Shown: piece after piece, positions 54,189-63,569 of the stretch
Numbering within the stretch: the first letter of the stretch is position 1
Layout of the letters: each line of letters starts with the position of its first letter
DNA from: JBKPNX01 sp046732855
GTDB lineage: Bacteria > Pseudomonadota > Alphaproteobacteria > Geminicoccales > Geminicoccaceae
NCBI GenBank assembly: GCA_046732855.1
Contig: JBKPNX010000068.1
Span: 1 to 64,000 of the forward strand
DNA: 64,000 bases
Reading direction: 5' to 3'
The notes under the pieces: model-generated
The model's database searches: none
What the model saw: only the letters and a program-made list of their open reading frames with translations
Told to the model about the DNA's origin: nothing
Position numbers and translations under genes: made by a program

Positions 54189-55084
54189 CGCGCCGCCTCG
54201 ACCAGCTGCTCGACCAGATCGGCGAAGCCGATGCCGACGTGCGCCGCCTGCTCGGGAACCAGGGACAAGGGCGTCATGCCGGGCTGGGTGTTCACCTCCA
54301 GCAGGTAGAGGCCGCCGGGCTCGGTCTCGTCGAGCCGAAAGTCGGCCCGGGACACGCCGCGGCAGCCGAGCACCCGGTGCGCCGCCTGCGCATCGGCCAG
54401 CGCCTGCCGGAAGAGCGCCTCCGACAGGGGCGCCGGCAGGACATGGTCGGCCGCGTGCTCGGTGTACTTGGCGTGATAGTCATAGAAGCCCTGGCGCGGC
54501 CGAATCTCGGTGACGGTGAGCGGCCGGTCGCCGAGCACGGCGACGGTCAGCTCGCGACCGGGCACGTACCGCTCGACCAGCACCTCCGGCCCGAACGGCC
54601 AGTCGTTGCGTTCGAGTGAACGCTCCTCGCGGGTGCGCACGATGCGCACGCCGACGCTCGAGCCCTCGTTGTTCGGCTTGATCACGTAGGGCGGGTCCAT
54701 CGGCGGCGCGCCGTTGCGCAGCGCATCGATGGTGGTCAGACAGCCGTCGGGCGAGCGCAGCCCGACGCTGGCGAACAGCCGCTTGGCCATCGACTTGTTC
54801 ATGGCCAGGCTGGAGGCCAGCACGCCGGAGTGGGTGTAAGGGATGCCCATGACCTCGAGCAGACCCTGGACCGTACCGTCCTCGCCGAACCGGCCGTGCA
54901 GCGCGTTGTACACCACATCCGGGCGCGCCTCGGCCAGGCGCTGCGGCAGATCACGGCCGACGTCGATCTCGGACACCCGGTAGCCTCGTTCGCGCAAGGC
55001 GGAGCTGGCCGCCGCCCCGCTCACCAGCGACACCTCGCGCTCGGCCGACCAGCCGCCCATGAGCACGGCGACGTGCCGGCTCAC
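54176..55084 (-). CDS. ddl: D-alanine-D-alanine ligase
   Basis: 302 residues from a GTG at 55084 that overlaps the murB stop (GTGA). ATP-grasp enzyme: HVAVLMGGWSAEREVSLVSG, YVIKPNNEGSSVGV and YLLEVNTQPGMTPLSLVPEQ, with the serine and lysine loop of the Ddl B type. It makes D-Ala-D-Ala for peptidoglycan. Confidence 0.95.
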   Translation of the reverse strand: MSRHVAVLMGGWSAEREVSLVSGAAASSALRERGYRVSEIDVGRDLPQRLAEARPDVVYNALHGRFGEDGTVQGLLEVMGIPYTHSGVLASSLAMNKSMAKRLFASVGLRSPDGCLTTIDALRNGAPPMDPPYVIKPNNEGSSVGVRIVRTREERSLERNDWPFGPEVLVERYVPGRELTVAVLGDRPLTVTEIRPRQGFYDYHAKYTEHAADHVLPAPLSEALFRQALADAQAAHRVLGCRGVSRADFRLDETEPGGLYLLEVNTQPGMTPLSLVPEQAAHVGIGFADLVEQLVEAARCDT

Positions 55085-56001
55085 GCGGCCGCCTCCAGAC
55101 CTTGGATGGGACGGCCGATGCGGTGGATCTCCCACTCGAGCGCGATGCCGCTTTTGGCGAGCACGCGCGCGCGCACCATCTCGCCCAGCTCCTCCAGCTC
55201 CGCGGCGCTGGCGTCGCCGGTGTTGATCAGGAAATTGCAGTGCTTGTCCGAGACCACAGCCTTGCCGTGGCGCAGCCCGCGACAGCCGGCGGCATCGATC
55301 AGCTGCCACGCGCGCTGTCCCGGCGGGTTCTTGAAGGTGCTGCCGCCGGTCGCCACGTGCATCGGCTGGTTTGCCTCCCGCTCGGCCTTGATCGCCATCA
55401 TCCGCGTGCGGATCGCGTTCTCGTCGCCCGGTACGCCGCGCAGCACCGCGCCGGTCGCGATCCAGCCTTCGGGCAGCGCGGAATGGCGATAACTGAAGCC
55501 GAGCTCGGCCACGCCGAGCTCGTGGCGCCCGCCGGCCGGATCGAGCGCGATGACCCGCTCGACCACCTCGGCGGTCTCCCCGCCGAACGCGCCCGCGTTC
55601 ATGCGCACCGCGCCGCCCAACGTGCCGGGAATCCCGATGAAGAACTCGAGCCCGGACAGGCCCGCGCGCTGCGCGGCGATCGCGATCATGCGATCGGTCG
55701 CGCCGGCGCCGACGGTGAGGCGGTCGCCGGCGACCTCGATCTCGGCGAGCGGCCCCGCCAGCCTGACCACGACGCCATCCAGCCCGCCGTCGCGCACCAA
55801 AAGATTGGACGCCACGCCGATCGGAGTGACCGGCAGGCCGCGCGGCCTGGCCTTGAGGAACGCGGTGAGGTCGTCCAGATCAGCCGGCTGGAAGATCGCC
55901 TCGGCCGGTCCGCCGACGCGCAGCCAGGTACGCGGCGCGAGCGGGACCTGCGTACGCAGGCGGCCGCGCACCGGCGGCAGGTCGGCCGCGATGTCGCTCA
56001 C
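55081..56001 (-). CDS. murB: UDP-N-acetylenolpyruvoylglucosamine reductase
   Basis: 306 residues. FAD-binding: TWLRVGGPAEAIFQP and PIGVASNLLVRDGGLDGVV; GIPGTLGGAVRMNAGAFGGE; the proton donor Ser in GGSTFKNPPGQRAWQLID and the closing SDKHCNFLINTGDASA. It reduces the enolpyruvyl group to make UDP-MurNAc. Start overlaps murC stop by 4 bases. Confidence 0.96.
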   Translation of the reverse strand: MSDIAADLPPVRGRLRTQVPLAPRTWLRVGGPAEAIFQPADLDDLTAFLKARPRGLPVTPIGVASNLLVRDGGLDGVVVRLAGPLAEIEVAGDRLTVGAGATDRMIAIAAQRAGLSGLEFFIGIPGTLGGAVRMNAGAFGGETAEVVERVIALDPAGGRHELGVAELGFSYRHSALPEGWIATGAVLRGVPGDENAIRTRMMAIKAEREANQPMHVATGGSTFKNPPGQRAWQLIDAAGCRGLRHGKAVVSDKHCNFLINTGDASAAELEELGEMVRARVLAKSGIALEWEIHRIGRPIQGLEAAA

Positions 56002-57422
56002 GCCGCGTTCTCCCCGAGGAGCGCGCGCAGCTGAGCGGGCAGGGCGTTGGCCCAGGCGGTGATGTTGCCCGCGCCCAGGCAGACCACGAGGTCGCCCGGT
56101 CGGGCGATCTCCACCACGAGGTCGGGCAGCCGCTCGGGGCCGTCCAGCGAGCGCACGTCGCGATGGCCGTGGCGGCGCACCCCTTCCACGAGGGCGTCGC
56201 GGTCGACCCCTTCGATCGGGGCTTCGCCGGCGGCATAGACGGGGGCTACGAGCACGCAGTCGGCGTCATTGAACGCGGTGCAGAACTCCTCGAACAGCGC
56301 CGCGAGCCTGGTGTAGCGGTGCGGCTGCACCACCGCGATCACGCGGCCGCCGTAAGACTGCCGGGCGGTCGCGAGCACGGCGCGGATCTCGACCGGGTGG
56401 TGACCATAATCGTCGATCACGGTGATGCCGCCCGCCGTGCCGGTGCGCGTGAAGCGCCGCTTGACGCCGCCGAAATTGGCCAGCGCGCGGCGCAGCACGT
56501 CGTCGGAGATCGCGAGCTCGCGCGCCACCGCGATCGCGGCGAGCGCATTTTGCACGTTGTGCCGGCCGAGCATCGACAGGCGCAGGCGCTCGATGCGGTG
56601 GCTGACCAGACCGCTCATCCGGTCGCGCAGCTCGACGTCGAACTCGGCGCCCCGCAGGTCGAAGCTCGGATCGAGCGCGCGCACGTCCGCCTGCGGGCTG
56701 AACCCGTACGAGATCAGCCGCCGGTCGGTGATCCGGCCGAACAGCGCCTGCACCTCGGGATGGTCGATGCAGAGCGTGGCGAAGCCGTAGAACGGGATGT
56801 TCTCGACGAAGGTCTGGAACGCGGCGCGCACCGCCTCGAACTGGCCGTAGAACTCCATGTGCTCCGGGTCGATGTTGGTCACCACCACGGCGCTCGCCGG
56901 CAGGCGCACGAACGTGCCGTCGGATTCGTCCGCCTCGACCACCATCCAGTCGCCTTTGCCATGGCGCGCGTTGGTGCCGTAGGCATTGATGATGCCGCCG
57001 TTGATCACGGTCGGATCGAGCTTGGCCGCGTCGAGCAGCGCGGCAATGAGCGACGTGGTGGTGGTCTTGCCGTGGGTGCCGGCGACCGCGATCGCCCACT
57101 TCAGGCGCATCAGCTCGCCGAGCATCTCGGCGCGGCGCACCACCGGCACGCGCGCGCCGCGCGCCGCCTCGATCTCGGGATTGTCCGGCTTGATCGCCGA
57201 GGACATCACGACCACGCCGCACTCGCCGAGATTGGCGGCGCGATGGCCGATCGCCACCGGGATGCCGAGGCGGCGCAGGCGCTCGGTGTTGGCATTCTCG
57301 GCGACGTCCGAGCCCTGCACACGATGGCCGAGATTGTGCAGCACCTCAGCGATGCCGCTCATGCCGATGCCGCCGATCCCGACGAAGTGAATGCCGCCCG
57401 CATCGAACGGCAGCGTCCTCAT
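55998..57422 (-). CDS. murC: UDP-N-acetylmuramate-L-alanine ligase
   Basis: 474 residues. IHFVGIGGIGMSGIAEVL, ATP loop AVAGTHGKTTTTSLIA, EADESDGTF and DDYGHHPVEI match MurC. It adds L-Ala to UDP-MurNAc. Start overlaps the murG stop (ATGA). Confidence 0.97.
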   Translation of the reverse strand: MRTLPFDAGGIHFVGIGGIGMSGIAEVLHNLGHRVQGSDVAENANTERLRRLGIPVAIGHRAANLGECGVVVMSSAIKPDNPEIEAARGARVPVVRRAEMLGELMRLKWAIAVAGTHGKTTTTSLIAALLDAAKLDPTVINGGIINAYGTNARHGKGDWMVVEADESDGTFVRLPASAVVVTNIDPEHMEFYGQFEAVRAAFQTFVENIPFYGFATLCIDHPEVQALFGRITDRRLISYGFSPQADVRALDPSFDLRGAEFDVELRDRMSGLVSHRIERLRLSMLGRHNVQNALAAIAVARELAISDDVLRRALANFGGVKRRFTRTGTAGGITVIDDYGHHPVEIRAVLATARQSYGGRVIAVVQPHRYTRLAALFEEFCTAFNDADCVLVAPVYAAGEAPIEGVDRDALVEGVRRHGHRDVRSLDGPERLPDLVVEIARPGDLVVCLGAGNITAWANALPAQLRALLGENAA

Positions 57423-58537
57423 GCCAGAGCCTCCATGTGCGTCTTGACCGCCGCCGGCGAGACGAGCGACTGCACCGCATCGGCCAGCGCACTCGCCGAA
57501 TCGGTGCGTCCCAGCGCCGCGGCCCGGGCCGCAAGGCCGACGAGCTCCTGCGGCTGGTCGAGCGCGCTGCGCAGCTTGGCGGCGAGCGCCTCGGCATCGA
57601 GCTTCGTTTCCTCGATTAGCCAGCAGGCGCCGGCGCGGCTGACCGCCTCGGCATTGGCGCTCTGGTGGTCCTCGGCGGCGAAGCGGTAGGGCACCAGCAG
57701 GGCCGGACGGCCGAGCGCCAGCAGCTCGGCGACGCTGGACGCGCCGGCCCGGGACACGATCAGATGGCTCGCGGTCATGCGCTCGGGTAGATCGTCGAAA
57801 AACGGCGCAAGCTCCGCCTCGAAGCCGAGGCCGGCATAGGCGCTGGCCACCCGCTGCAGGTCTTCGGGGCGGCACTGCTGAGTGAGCGCGAGCCGCGCCC
57901 GCTCCGCTCTGCTCAGGCGGGCGATCGCCGCCGGCACGACCTCGCTGAACAGCCGGGCACCCTGGCTGCCCCCGACAACGAGCACCCGCAGGGGCTGCTC
58001 GGCGACCGGTGCTTGGTAGGGGCAATCGCGCAGCGCCGCGACCTGGGCCCGCACCGGATTGCCGGTGACCACCTGGCGAGCGGCCGGCACGGCCTCGGCG
58101 CCGCGCGTCGCGGCGAAAGTCAACGCCAGCCGGGCGGCGCGCCGCGCGATCATCCGATTCGCTCGGCCGAGCACCGCGTTCTGCTCGTGCACCAGGAGGG
58201 GAATGCGCAGCGTCGCGGCGGCAAGACCAATCGGCACCGCGGCGTACCCGCCGAACGCGGCGACTGCGCTCGGCCGGGCGCCGTGCAGGAACCGCAGACT
58301 CTGAGCGAACCCGATCGTCAGCCGGCCAAGACCGCCAAGGCGCGCGCGCCAGCGCCCGATCGGGCTCGCCGCCTGAATCAGGCGATGCTCGATTCCCGGC
58401 CTGAGATAGCGCGCGCCGCGGGCGTCGCAGGCGATCACCACGGGCTGACCGCGCGCGCGCAGCTCCGCGGCCAGGCTCAGCGCTGGGAACATGTGGCCGC
58501 CGGTGCCGCCGGCCGCGATCACCACGGGCCGGCTCAC
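57419..58537 (-). CDS. murG: Lipid II synthase (GlcNAc transferase MurG)
   Basis: 372 residues from a GTG at 58537 overlapping the ftsW stop (GTGA). Gly-rich VVIAAGGTGGHMFPALSLA, LVHEQNAVLGRANR, VVGGSQGARLFSEVV and SRAGASSVAELLALGRPALL mark the GT28 fold. It adds GlcNAc to lipid I on the inner face of the membrane. Confidence 0.97.
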   Translation of the reverse strand: MSRPVVIAAGGTGGHMFPALSLAAELRARGQPVVIACDARGARYLRPGIEHRLIQAASPIGRWRARLGGLGRLTIGFAQSLRFLHGARPSAVAAFGGYAAVPIGLAAATLRIPLLVHEQNAVLGRANRMIARRAARLALTFAATRGAEAVPAARQVVTGNPVRAQVAALRDCPYQAPVAEQPLRVLVVGGSQGARLFSEVVPAAIARLSRAERARLALTQQCRPEDLQRVASAYAGLGFEAELAPFFDDLPERMTASHLIVSRAGASSVAELLALGRPALLVPYRFAAEDHQSANAEAVSRAGACWLIEETKLDAEALAAKLRSALDQPQELVGLAARAAALGRTDSASALADAVQSLVSPAAVKTHMEALA

Positions 58538-59649
58538 AGCGGCACCTCGGCGCTCGGCCGGCGACGGGTCAGGGCCAGGAACAGCCCCATGCCCAAGGCG
58601 AGAGCGCACAGCGACGAGCCGCCGTAGCTGATGAACGGCAGGGTCATGCCGGTCGCCGGCAACACGCTGAGATTGACCCCGATGTTGCCAATCGCCTGCA
58701 GGCCGAAGTGCGCGAGCAGCCCGCTCGCGGCGAGCAGGGTGAACCGATCGGCCACCAGTTCGGTGCGCTGCAGCCCGCGCAGGGTGACGAAGCCGAACAG
58801 GCCGAGCAGCGCGACGCAGGCGATCAGCCCGAACTCCTCGGCGATCACCGCGAACACAAAATCGCTGTGCGCGTCCGGCAACAGATACTTGACGCGCCCC
58901 TCGCCGGGGCCGCTGCCGAACCAGGCGGCGCCGCGCACCGCCTCGAGCGCGTGGCTGACCTGGTAGTGATCGCCCGAGGCGGGATCGATGAACCGGTCGA
59001 TCCGCTCGGCGACGTGTGGAAAGAAGTGATAGGCCTGCCACGCGCCAGCGAGACCGAGCGCGAGCAGCCCGGACACCATCATCCAGGGCAGCCCGGCGAG
59101 GAACAGCTGGATCGCGAACAGCGTTCCGACCATCAGAGCCATGCCGACGTTCGGCTGCGCCAGGAGCAGGATCATGACCAGCCCGGTCAACAGCGCGCCC
59201 GGCGCCAGATTGGCCAAGCCCGGCGCCCGCGCCAGCAAGCCGGCTACGACCACCACGAGCGCCGGCTTCGCGAATTCCCCCGGCTGCAACACCAGACCGC
59301 CGATCGGCAGCCAGCGCCGCGCGCCGTTGGTTTCCGACCCGATCAGCAGGGTGAGAACGAGCATTACCAGCGAAACCGCCAGCAATCCGATCGCGAGCCG
59401 GTGAACGCCTTTGGGCGACAGCAACGAGGCGCCGAACAGCAACAGCGCCGCCGGCATCAAGAACAGGACGTGACGAGCGACGAAGTGTAGAGGCGGCAGT
59501 CCCAGGCGTGTGGCCGCCGGCGGGCTGGACGCGAGGACGAAGACCAGACCGCTCAGCGCGAGCAGGCCGAGGCCCGCGAGCAAACCGTGATCGACGGTCC
59601 ACCACCATCTGGCCAGCAGCCCGCGCTCGGTGCGGCTGACGCGGATCAC
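58534..59649 (-). CDS. ftsW: Peptidoglycan glycosyltransferase FtsW
   Basis: 371 residues, ten membrane spans, SEDS family. Landmarks: RRWLPIGGLVLQPGEFAKPA, YQVSHALEAVRGAAWFGSGP and LPATGMTLPFISYGGSS. It polymerises septal glycan with its partner transpeptidase FtsI. Start overlaps the murD stop by 4 bases. Confidence 0.96.
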   Translation of the reverse strand: MIRVSRTERGLLARWWWTVDHGLLAGLGLLALSGLVFVLASSPPAATRLGLPPLHFVARHVLFLMPAALLLFGASLLSPKGVHRLAIGLLAVSLVMLVLTLLIGSETNGARRWLPIGGLVLQPGEFAKPALVVVVAGLLARAPGLANLAPGALLTGLVMILLLAQPNVGMALMVGTLFAIQLFLAGLPWMMVSGLLALGLAGAWQAYHFFPHVAERIDRFIDPASGDHYQVSHALEAVRGAAWFGSGPGEGRVKYLLPDAHSDFVFAVIAEEFGLIACVALLGLFGFVTLRGLQRTELVADRFTLLAASGLLAHFGLQAIGNIGVNLSVLPATGMTLPFISYGGSSLCALALGMGLFLALTRRRPSAEVPL

Positions 59650-61049
59650 GAGATGGCACTCGCAGCCGTCGGGCTGCGCAGGAGTTCCCCGACGAGCCGC
59701 TTGAACGTCTCACCCCGCTCTTCGAAATCGCGGAACTGGTCGAACGAGGCGCATGCCGGCGCGAGGAGGACGACGGCGCCGCCGGCCAGGTCCGCCCAGG
59801 CCGCATTGGCCGCGTGGCGGACGGCGCTGGCCAGATCGCCGCTCTGGGTGTACGGGACGCGGCCCGCAAGCGCGTGGCCGAAGCTCTCGGCCGCCTCGCC
59901 GATCAGGAAGGCATGGCGCACCCGATCGAGCCACGGCAGGACCGCGTCGAGCCCGCCGTCCTTGGGCCGTCCGCCGGCGATCCAGTAGATGCGATCGAAA
60001 CTGGCGAGGGCCCGGGCCGCCGCGTCCGCGTTGGTCGCCTTGCTGTCGTTGACGAACTGCACGCCATCGAGCGTGGCGACGCGTTCGAGGCGGTGCGCCA
60101 AGCCCTCGAACCGAGGCAACCCGGCGCCGCTCGCCGCGGGCTCGAGGCCAAGCGCCCGTACCGCGCCATAGGCGGCCGCGGCATTCTGCCAGTTGTGGGC
60201 GCCACGCAAGCTGGCGATCGGGCGCAGATCGCTGATCGGGCGCGCGGGTCCATCCATGGCATCGAACAGCCGGCCCTCGATCACATAGACGCCCCACTCC
60301 AGCGCGCGCCCGACTGCGATCGGCAGCACACGCTGCTGCGCTTGGTCGATCAGTTCCCGATGCAACGCGCGGCCATGGTCGTCATCGACCCCGAGCACGG
60401 CCCAGTCGCTCGCGCTTTGGTTGCGCAAAATGCGGCGCTTGGCGCGCGCATAGCCGGCCAGGCTGCCATGTCGTTCGAGGTGGTCTGGGCTCACGTTCAG
60501 AATTACCGCCACAGCGCAACGCAGGTGCTCGGTCAGCTCGAGCTGGTACGAGGACAGCTCCAACACATAGATGTCGTCGACAGGTTTAGGCCATAGATCT
60601 AGTACCGGCAAGCCAATATTACCGCCCAGTTGCACACCGCGGCCGGCGCTGCGCAGCAGATGGCCGATCAGGGCGGTGGTGGTGGACTTCCCGTTCGTGC
60701 CCGTGATGCCGACGATCCGTCGCTGGGGCTGGTTTTCAACCAGCAGCTCCACGTCTCCGACGACCGCTACGCCGTGTGCGCGCGCCGCGCGAACCAGCGG
60801 GTGCGGCTCCGGATGGGTGAGCGGCACGCCGGGGCTCAGCACCAGGCGATCGACGCGGTCCCAGTCGCCGGCTTCGAGGTCGACGATCGGAATGCCGCTC
60901 GCGGCCGCCTCGCGGCGGCGCTCCGGATCGTCGTCCCAGGCCAAGACGCGTGCCCCGCTCGCGGTCAACGCGCGGCAGACCGAGCGACCGGTACGGCTCA
61001 GACCGAGCACGGCCGCGGTCTTGTCCGCCATCGAGGCAAGGTCGATCAC
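59646..61049 (-). CDS. murD: UDP-N-acetylmuramoylalanine-D-glutamate ligase
   Basis: 467 residues from a GTG at 61049, five bases after the mraY stop; an ATG at 61031 is an alternative. AAVLGLSRTGRSVC, ATP loop VGITGTNGKSTTTALIG, LNVSPDHLERHGS and VNDSKATNADAAARAL are diagnostic. It adds D-Glu. Confidence 0.95.
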   Translation of the reverse strand: MIDLASMADKTAAVLGLSRTGRSVCRALTASGARVLAWDDDPERRREAAASGIPIVDLEAGDWDRVDRLVLSPGVPLTHPEPHPLVRAARAHGVAVVGDVELLVENQPQRRIVGITGTNGKSTTTALIGHLLRSAGRGVQLGGNIGLPVLDLWPKPVDDIYVLELSSYQLELTEHLRCAVAVILNVSPDHLERHGSLAGYARAKRRILRNQSASDWAVLGVDDDHGRALHRELIDQAQQRVLPIAVGRALEWGVYVIEGRLFDAMDGPARPISDLRPIASLRGAHNWQNAAAAYGAVRALGLEPAASGAGLPRFEGLAHRLERVATLDGVQFVNDSKATNADAAARALASFDRIYWIAGGRPKDGGLDAVLPWLDRVRHAFLIGEAAESFGHALAGRVPYTQSGDLASAVRHAANAAWADLAGGAVVLLAPACASFDQFRDFEERGETFKRLVGELLRSPTAASAIS

Positions 61050-61054
61050 GGTCG

Positions 61055-62143
61055 CTACCGCAGCTTGAGGGTCGACAGGCCGATCAGGGCCAGGACTAGC
61101 GCGATGATCCAGAACCGAATGACGATGGTCGGCTCCTCCCAGCCCTTCTGCTCGAAGTGGTGATGCAAGGGCGCCATCTTGAACACGCGTTTGCCGGTGA
61201 GCTTGAACGAGGCGACCTGAACGATCACTGAAATGGTCTCGAGCACGAACAGACCCCCGACCACGAGCAGCACCAGTTCGTGCTTGGTGATCACCGCGAC
61301 CGCGCCGAGCGCCCCGCCTGAGGCCAGCGAGCCAGTGTCGCCCATGAACACCATGGCCGGCGGAGCATTGAACCACAGAAAGCCGAGCGAGGCGCCGACC
61401 AGGGCCCCGCAAAACACCGCCAGCTCCCCGGTGCCCGGCACGAACGGTATGCCGAGGTACTCGGCGAAGATCGCATTTCCGACCAGATACGCGATCAGGG
61501 CGTAGCAGGAGGCGACGATCATGGTCGGCACGATCGCCAGGCCGTCGAGGCCGTCGGTCAGATTGACCGCGTTCGAGGCGCCGATCATGACCAGCATGGC
61601 AAACGGGAAGAACAGCAACCCGAGCGGGACCACGACGTCCTTGAAGAACGGCAGCGCCAGCCCGGTGGCGAGCGGGTGCTGGGTCAACGCGGCGATCCAC
61701 CCTGCGGCCATCAGCGCGACCAGCGCCTGGCCGAGCAGCTTGGTCCGGCTGCGCAGGCCGCCGCTCGAGCGGCGCGTCACCTTGAGGTAGTCATCAGCCA
61801 GCCCGATGATGCCGAAGCCGAGCGTGATCAGCAGCACGACCCAGACGTAGCCGTTGGTCAGATCGGCCCACAGCAAGGTGGCGAGCGTCAGCGCAAGCAA
61901 GATCAGAGTGCCGCCCATGGTCGGCGTGCCCTGCTTGCGTAGCAGGTGCGACGCCGGGCCATCGTTACGGATCGGCTGGCCGTTGCCCTGGCGCACCCGC
62001 AGCCAGCGGATCAGCGACGGGCCGGCCACGAAGCTGACGATCAGCGCCGTGAGCACCGCGCCCCCGGTTCGGAAGGTCAGGTAGCGGAACAGATTGAACA
62101 GGCCGAACTGGTCGGCGAGCGGATAGAGCAGGTTGAACAGCAC
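61055..62143 (-). CDS. mraY: Phospho-MurNAc-pentapeptide translocase MraY
   Basis: 362 residues, about ten membrane spans. GTPTMGGTLIL, LGIIGLADDYLKV (metal Asp pair), NAVNLTDGLDGLA and FKMAPLHHHFEQKGWEE are the MraY signatures. It makes lipid I from UDP-MurNAc-pentapeptide and undecaprenyl phosphate. Four bases after murF. Confidence 0.97.
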   Translation of the reverse strand: MLFNLLYPLADQFGLFNLFRYLTFRTGGAVLTALIVSFVAGPSLIRWLRVRQGNGQPIRNDGPASHLLRKQGTPTMGGTLILLALTLATLLWADLTNGYVWVVLLITLGFGIIGLADDYLKVTRRSSGGLRSRTKLLGQALVALMAAGWIAALTQHPLATGLALPFFKDVVVPLGLLFFPFAMLVMIGASNAVNLTDGLDGLAIVPTMIVASCYALIAYLVGNAIFAEYLGIPFVPGTGELAVFCGALVGASLGFLWFNAPPAMVFMGDTGSLASGGALGAVAVITKHELVLLVVGGLFVLETISVIVQVASFKLTGKRVFKMAPLHHHFEQKGWEEPTIVIRFWIIALVLALIGLSTLKLR

Positions 62144-62147
62144 CGGC

Positions 62148-63569
62148 CTACCTCCTCCGCCCGGCGACGCGGCGCGTGGGCCCGGCCGGCTCGGCCCACG
62201 TCAGCAGCGCCTCGACGATGTGGCCCATGCGCATGCCGAGCGAGCCCTTGACCAGCAACGTGTCGCCCGGCCGCAGCTCGGCTTCCAGGAGCGGCACCAG
62301 TTCCGCCGCGTCGCCGACGTGCGCGCCGCACCTTGCCGACGGCAGGGCGTCGTGCAGATGACGCATCGCCGGGCCGGCGGTGTACACCTTGTCGATGCCT
62401 GCGGCGGCGATCGGCGAGGCGAGGTCCGCGTGCAGCCTCGGCGCGTGGTCGCCGAGCTCGAGCATGTCGCCGAGCGCAGCGAGCTTGCGCCCGGCGGCGC
62501 TGGCCAACACGGCGAACGCCGCGCGCACTGACGCCGGGTTGGCGTTGTAGCTGTCGTCGATCAGGGTGATCGCGCCACCGGGCACGGCGAGGCGGTGCTG
62601 CCGGCCGCGGCCGGCCGGGGCTCTGAACTCCGCCAAAGCGCGCGCGGCTGCTTCGGGATCGGCGCCGAGCGCGGCGGCGCAGGCGATCACGCCGAGCGCA
62701 TTGCTCACCCAGTGCCGGCCGGGTGCGCCGATGCGGAACGCGATCTGGCGGCCCTCCAGGGTCATCACCACGTTGCTGCCCGTACTGTCCAGTTGCGCGT
62801 CCCTGAGACGCGCCGCGGCTCCCACAGTCGCGCCAAACCCGATCACGCGCGCACAGCCAGCCGCCTCGGCTAGCGTCCGCAGACGGGCATAGTGCGGATT
62901 GTCGGCATTCAGGATCGCCACGCCGCCCGGCTCGACCCCCTGGAAGATCTCGCCCTTGGCGTCTGCAATCGCTTCGACCGAGGTGAAGAACCCGAGATGG
63001 GCTGCCTCGACCGTGGTGATCATGGCGACGTGCGGCCGGACCAGCCGGGTGAGCGCCGCGATCTCGCCGGGCGCATTCATGCCGAGCTCGTAGATGCCGT
63101 AGACCGTGTCGCGCGGCGCCCGGGCGAGACTGAGCGGGACGCCCCAGTGATTGTTGTGGCTCGCCGCGCTGGCGTGGGTCGGCGCCTGCGCCGCGAGCGC
63201 GAGGCGCAAGGCTTCCTTGGTGCCGGTCTTGCCGACGCTGCCGGTGAGCGCCGCGATCCGTGCCCTGGTGCGCCGCCGCGCCGCGCGCCCGAGCGCGGTG
63301 AGCGCCACCATGGTGTCGCCGACCACGACCAGGGACGCCTGCCCGCTCAGGTCGGCCGGCACCCGATCGACCAGCGCCGCGGCGCCGCGCGCCAGCGCGT
63401 CCCGAACGAAGGCGTGGCCGTCATGGTTGGGGCCGCGCAGGGCAATGAACAGCTCGCCCGGCCGGACGGTGCGCGAGTCGATCGACAGGCCGGCCACCGC
63501 CCAGTCCCCGCGTGCGTTGCCGCCCGTCGCCGCGGCGATCTCGCCGGCGCGCCACAGCTCCTCGGTCAT
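62148..63569 (-). CDS. murF: UDP-MurNAc-tripeptide D-alanyl-D-alanine ligase
   Basis: 473 residues. ATP loop IAALTGSVGKTGTKEAL, ELGMNAPGEIAALTRLVRP and DDSYNANPASVRAA define MurF. It adds D-Ala-D-Ala made by Ddl. The start overlaps the murE stop (ATGA). Confidence 0.96.
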   Translation of the reverse strand: MTEELWRAGEIAAATGGNARGDWAVAGLSIDSRTVRPGELFIALRGPNHDGHAFVRDALARGAAALVDRVPADLSGQASLVVVGDTMVALTALGRAARRRTRARIAALTGSVGKTGTKEALRLALAAQAPTHASAASHNNHWGVPLSLARAPRDTVYGIYELGMNAPGEIAALTRLVRPHVAMITTVEAAHLGFFTSVEAIADAKGEIFQGVEPGGVAILNADNPHYARLRTLAEAAGCARVIGFGATVGAAARLRDAQLDSTGSNVVMTLEGRQIAFRIGAPGRHWVSNALGVIACAAALGADPEAAARALAEFRAPAGRGRQHRLAVPGGAITLIDDSYNANPASVRAAFAVLASAAGRKLAALGDMLELGDHAPRLHADLASPIAAAGIDKVYTAGPAMRHLHDALPSARCGAHVGDAAELVPLLEAELRPGDTLLVKGSLGMRMGHIVEALLTWAEPAGPTRRVAGRRR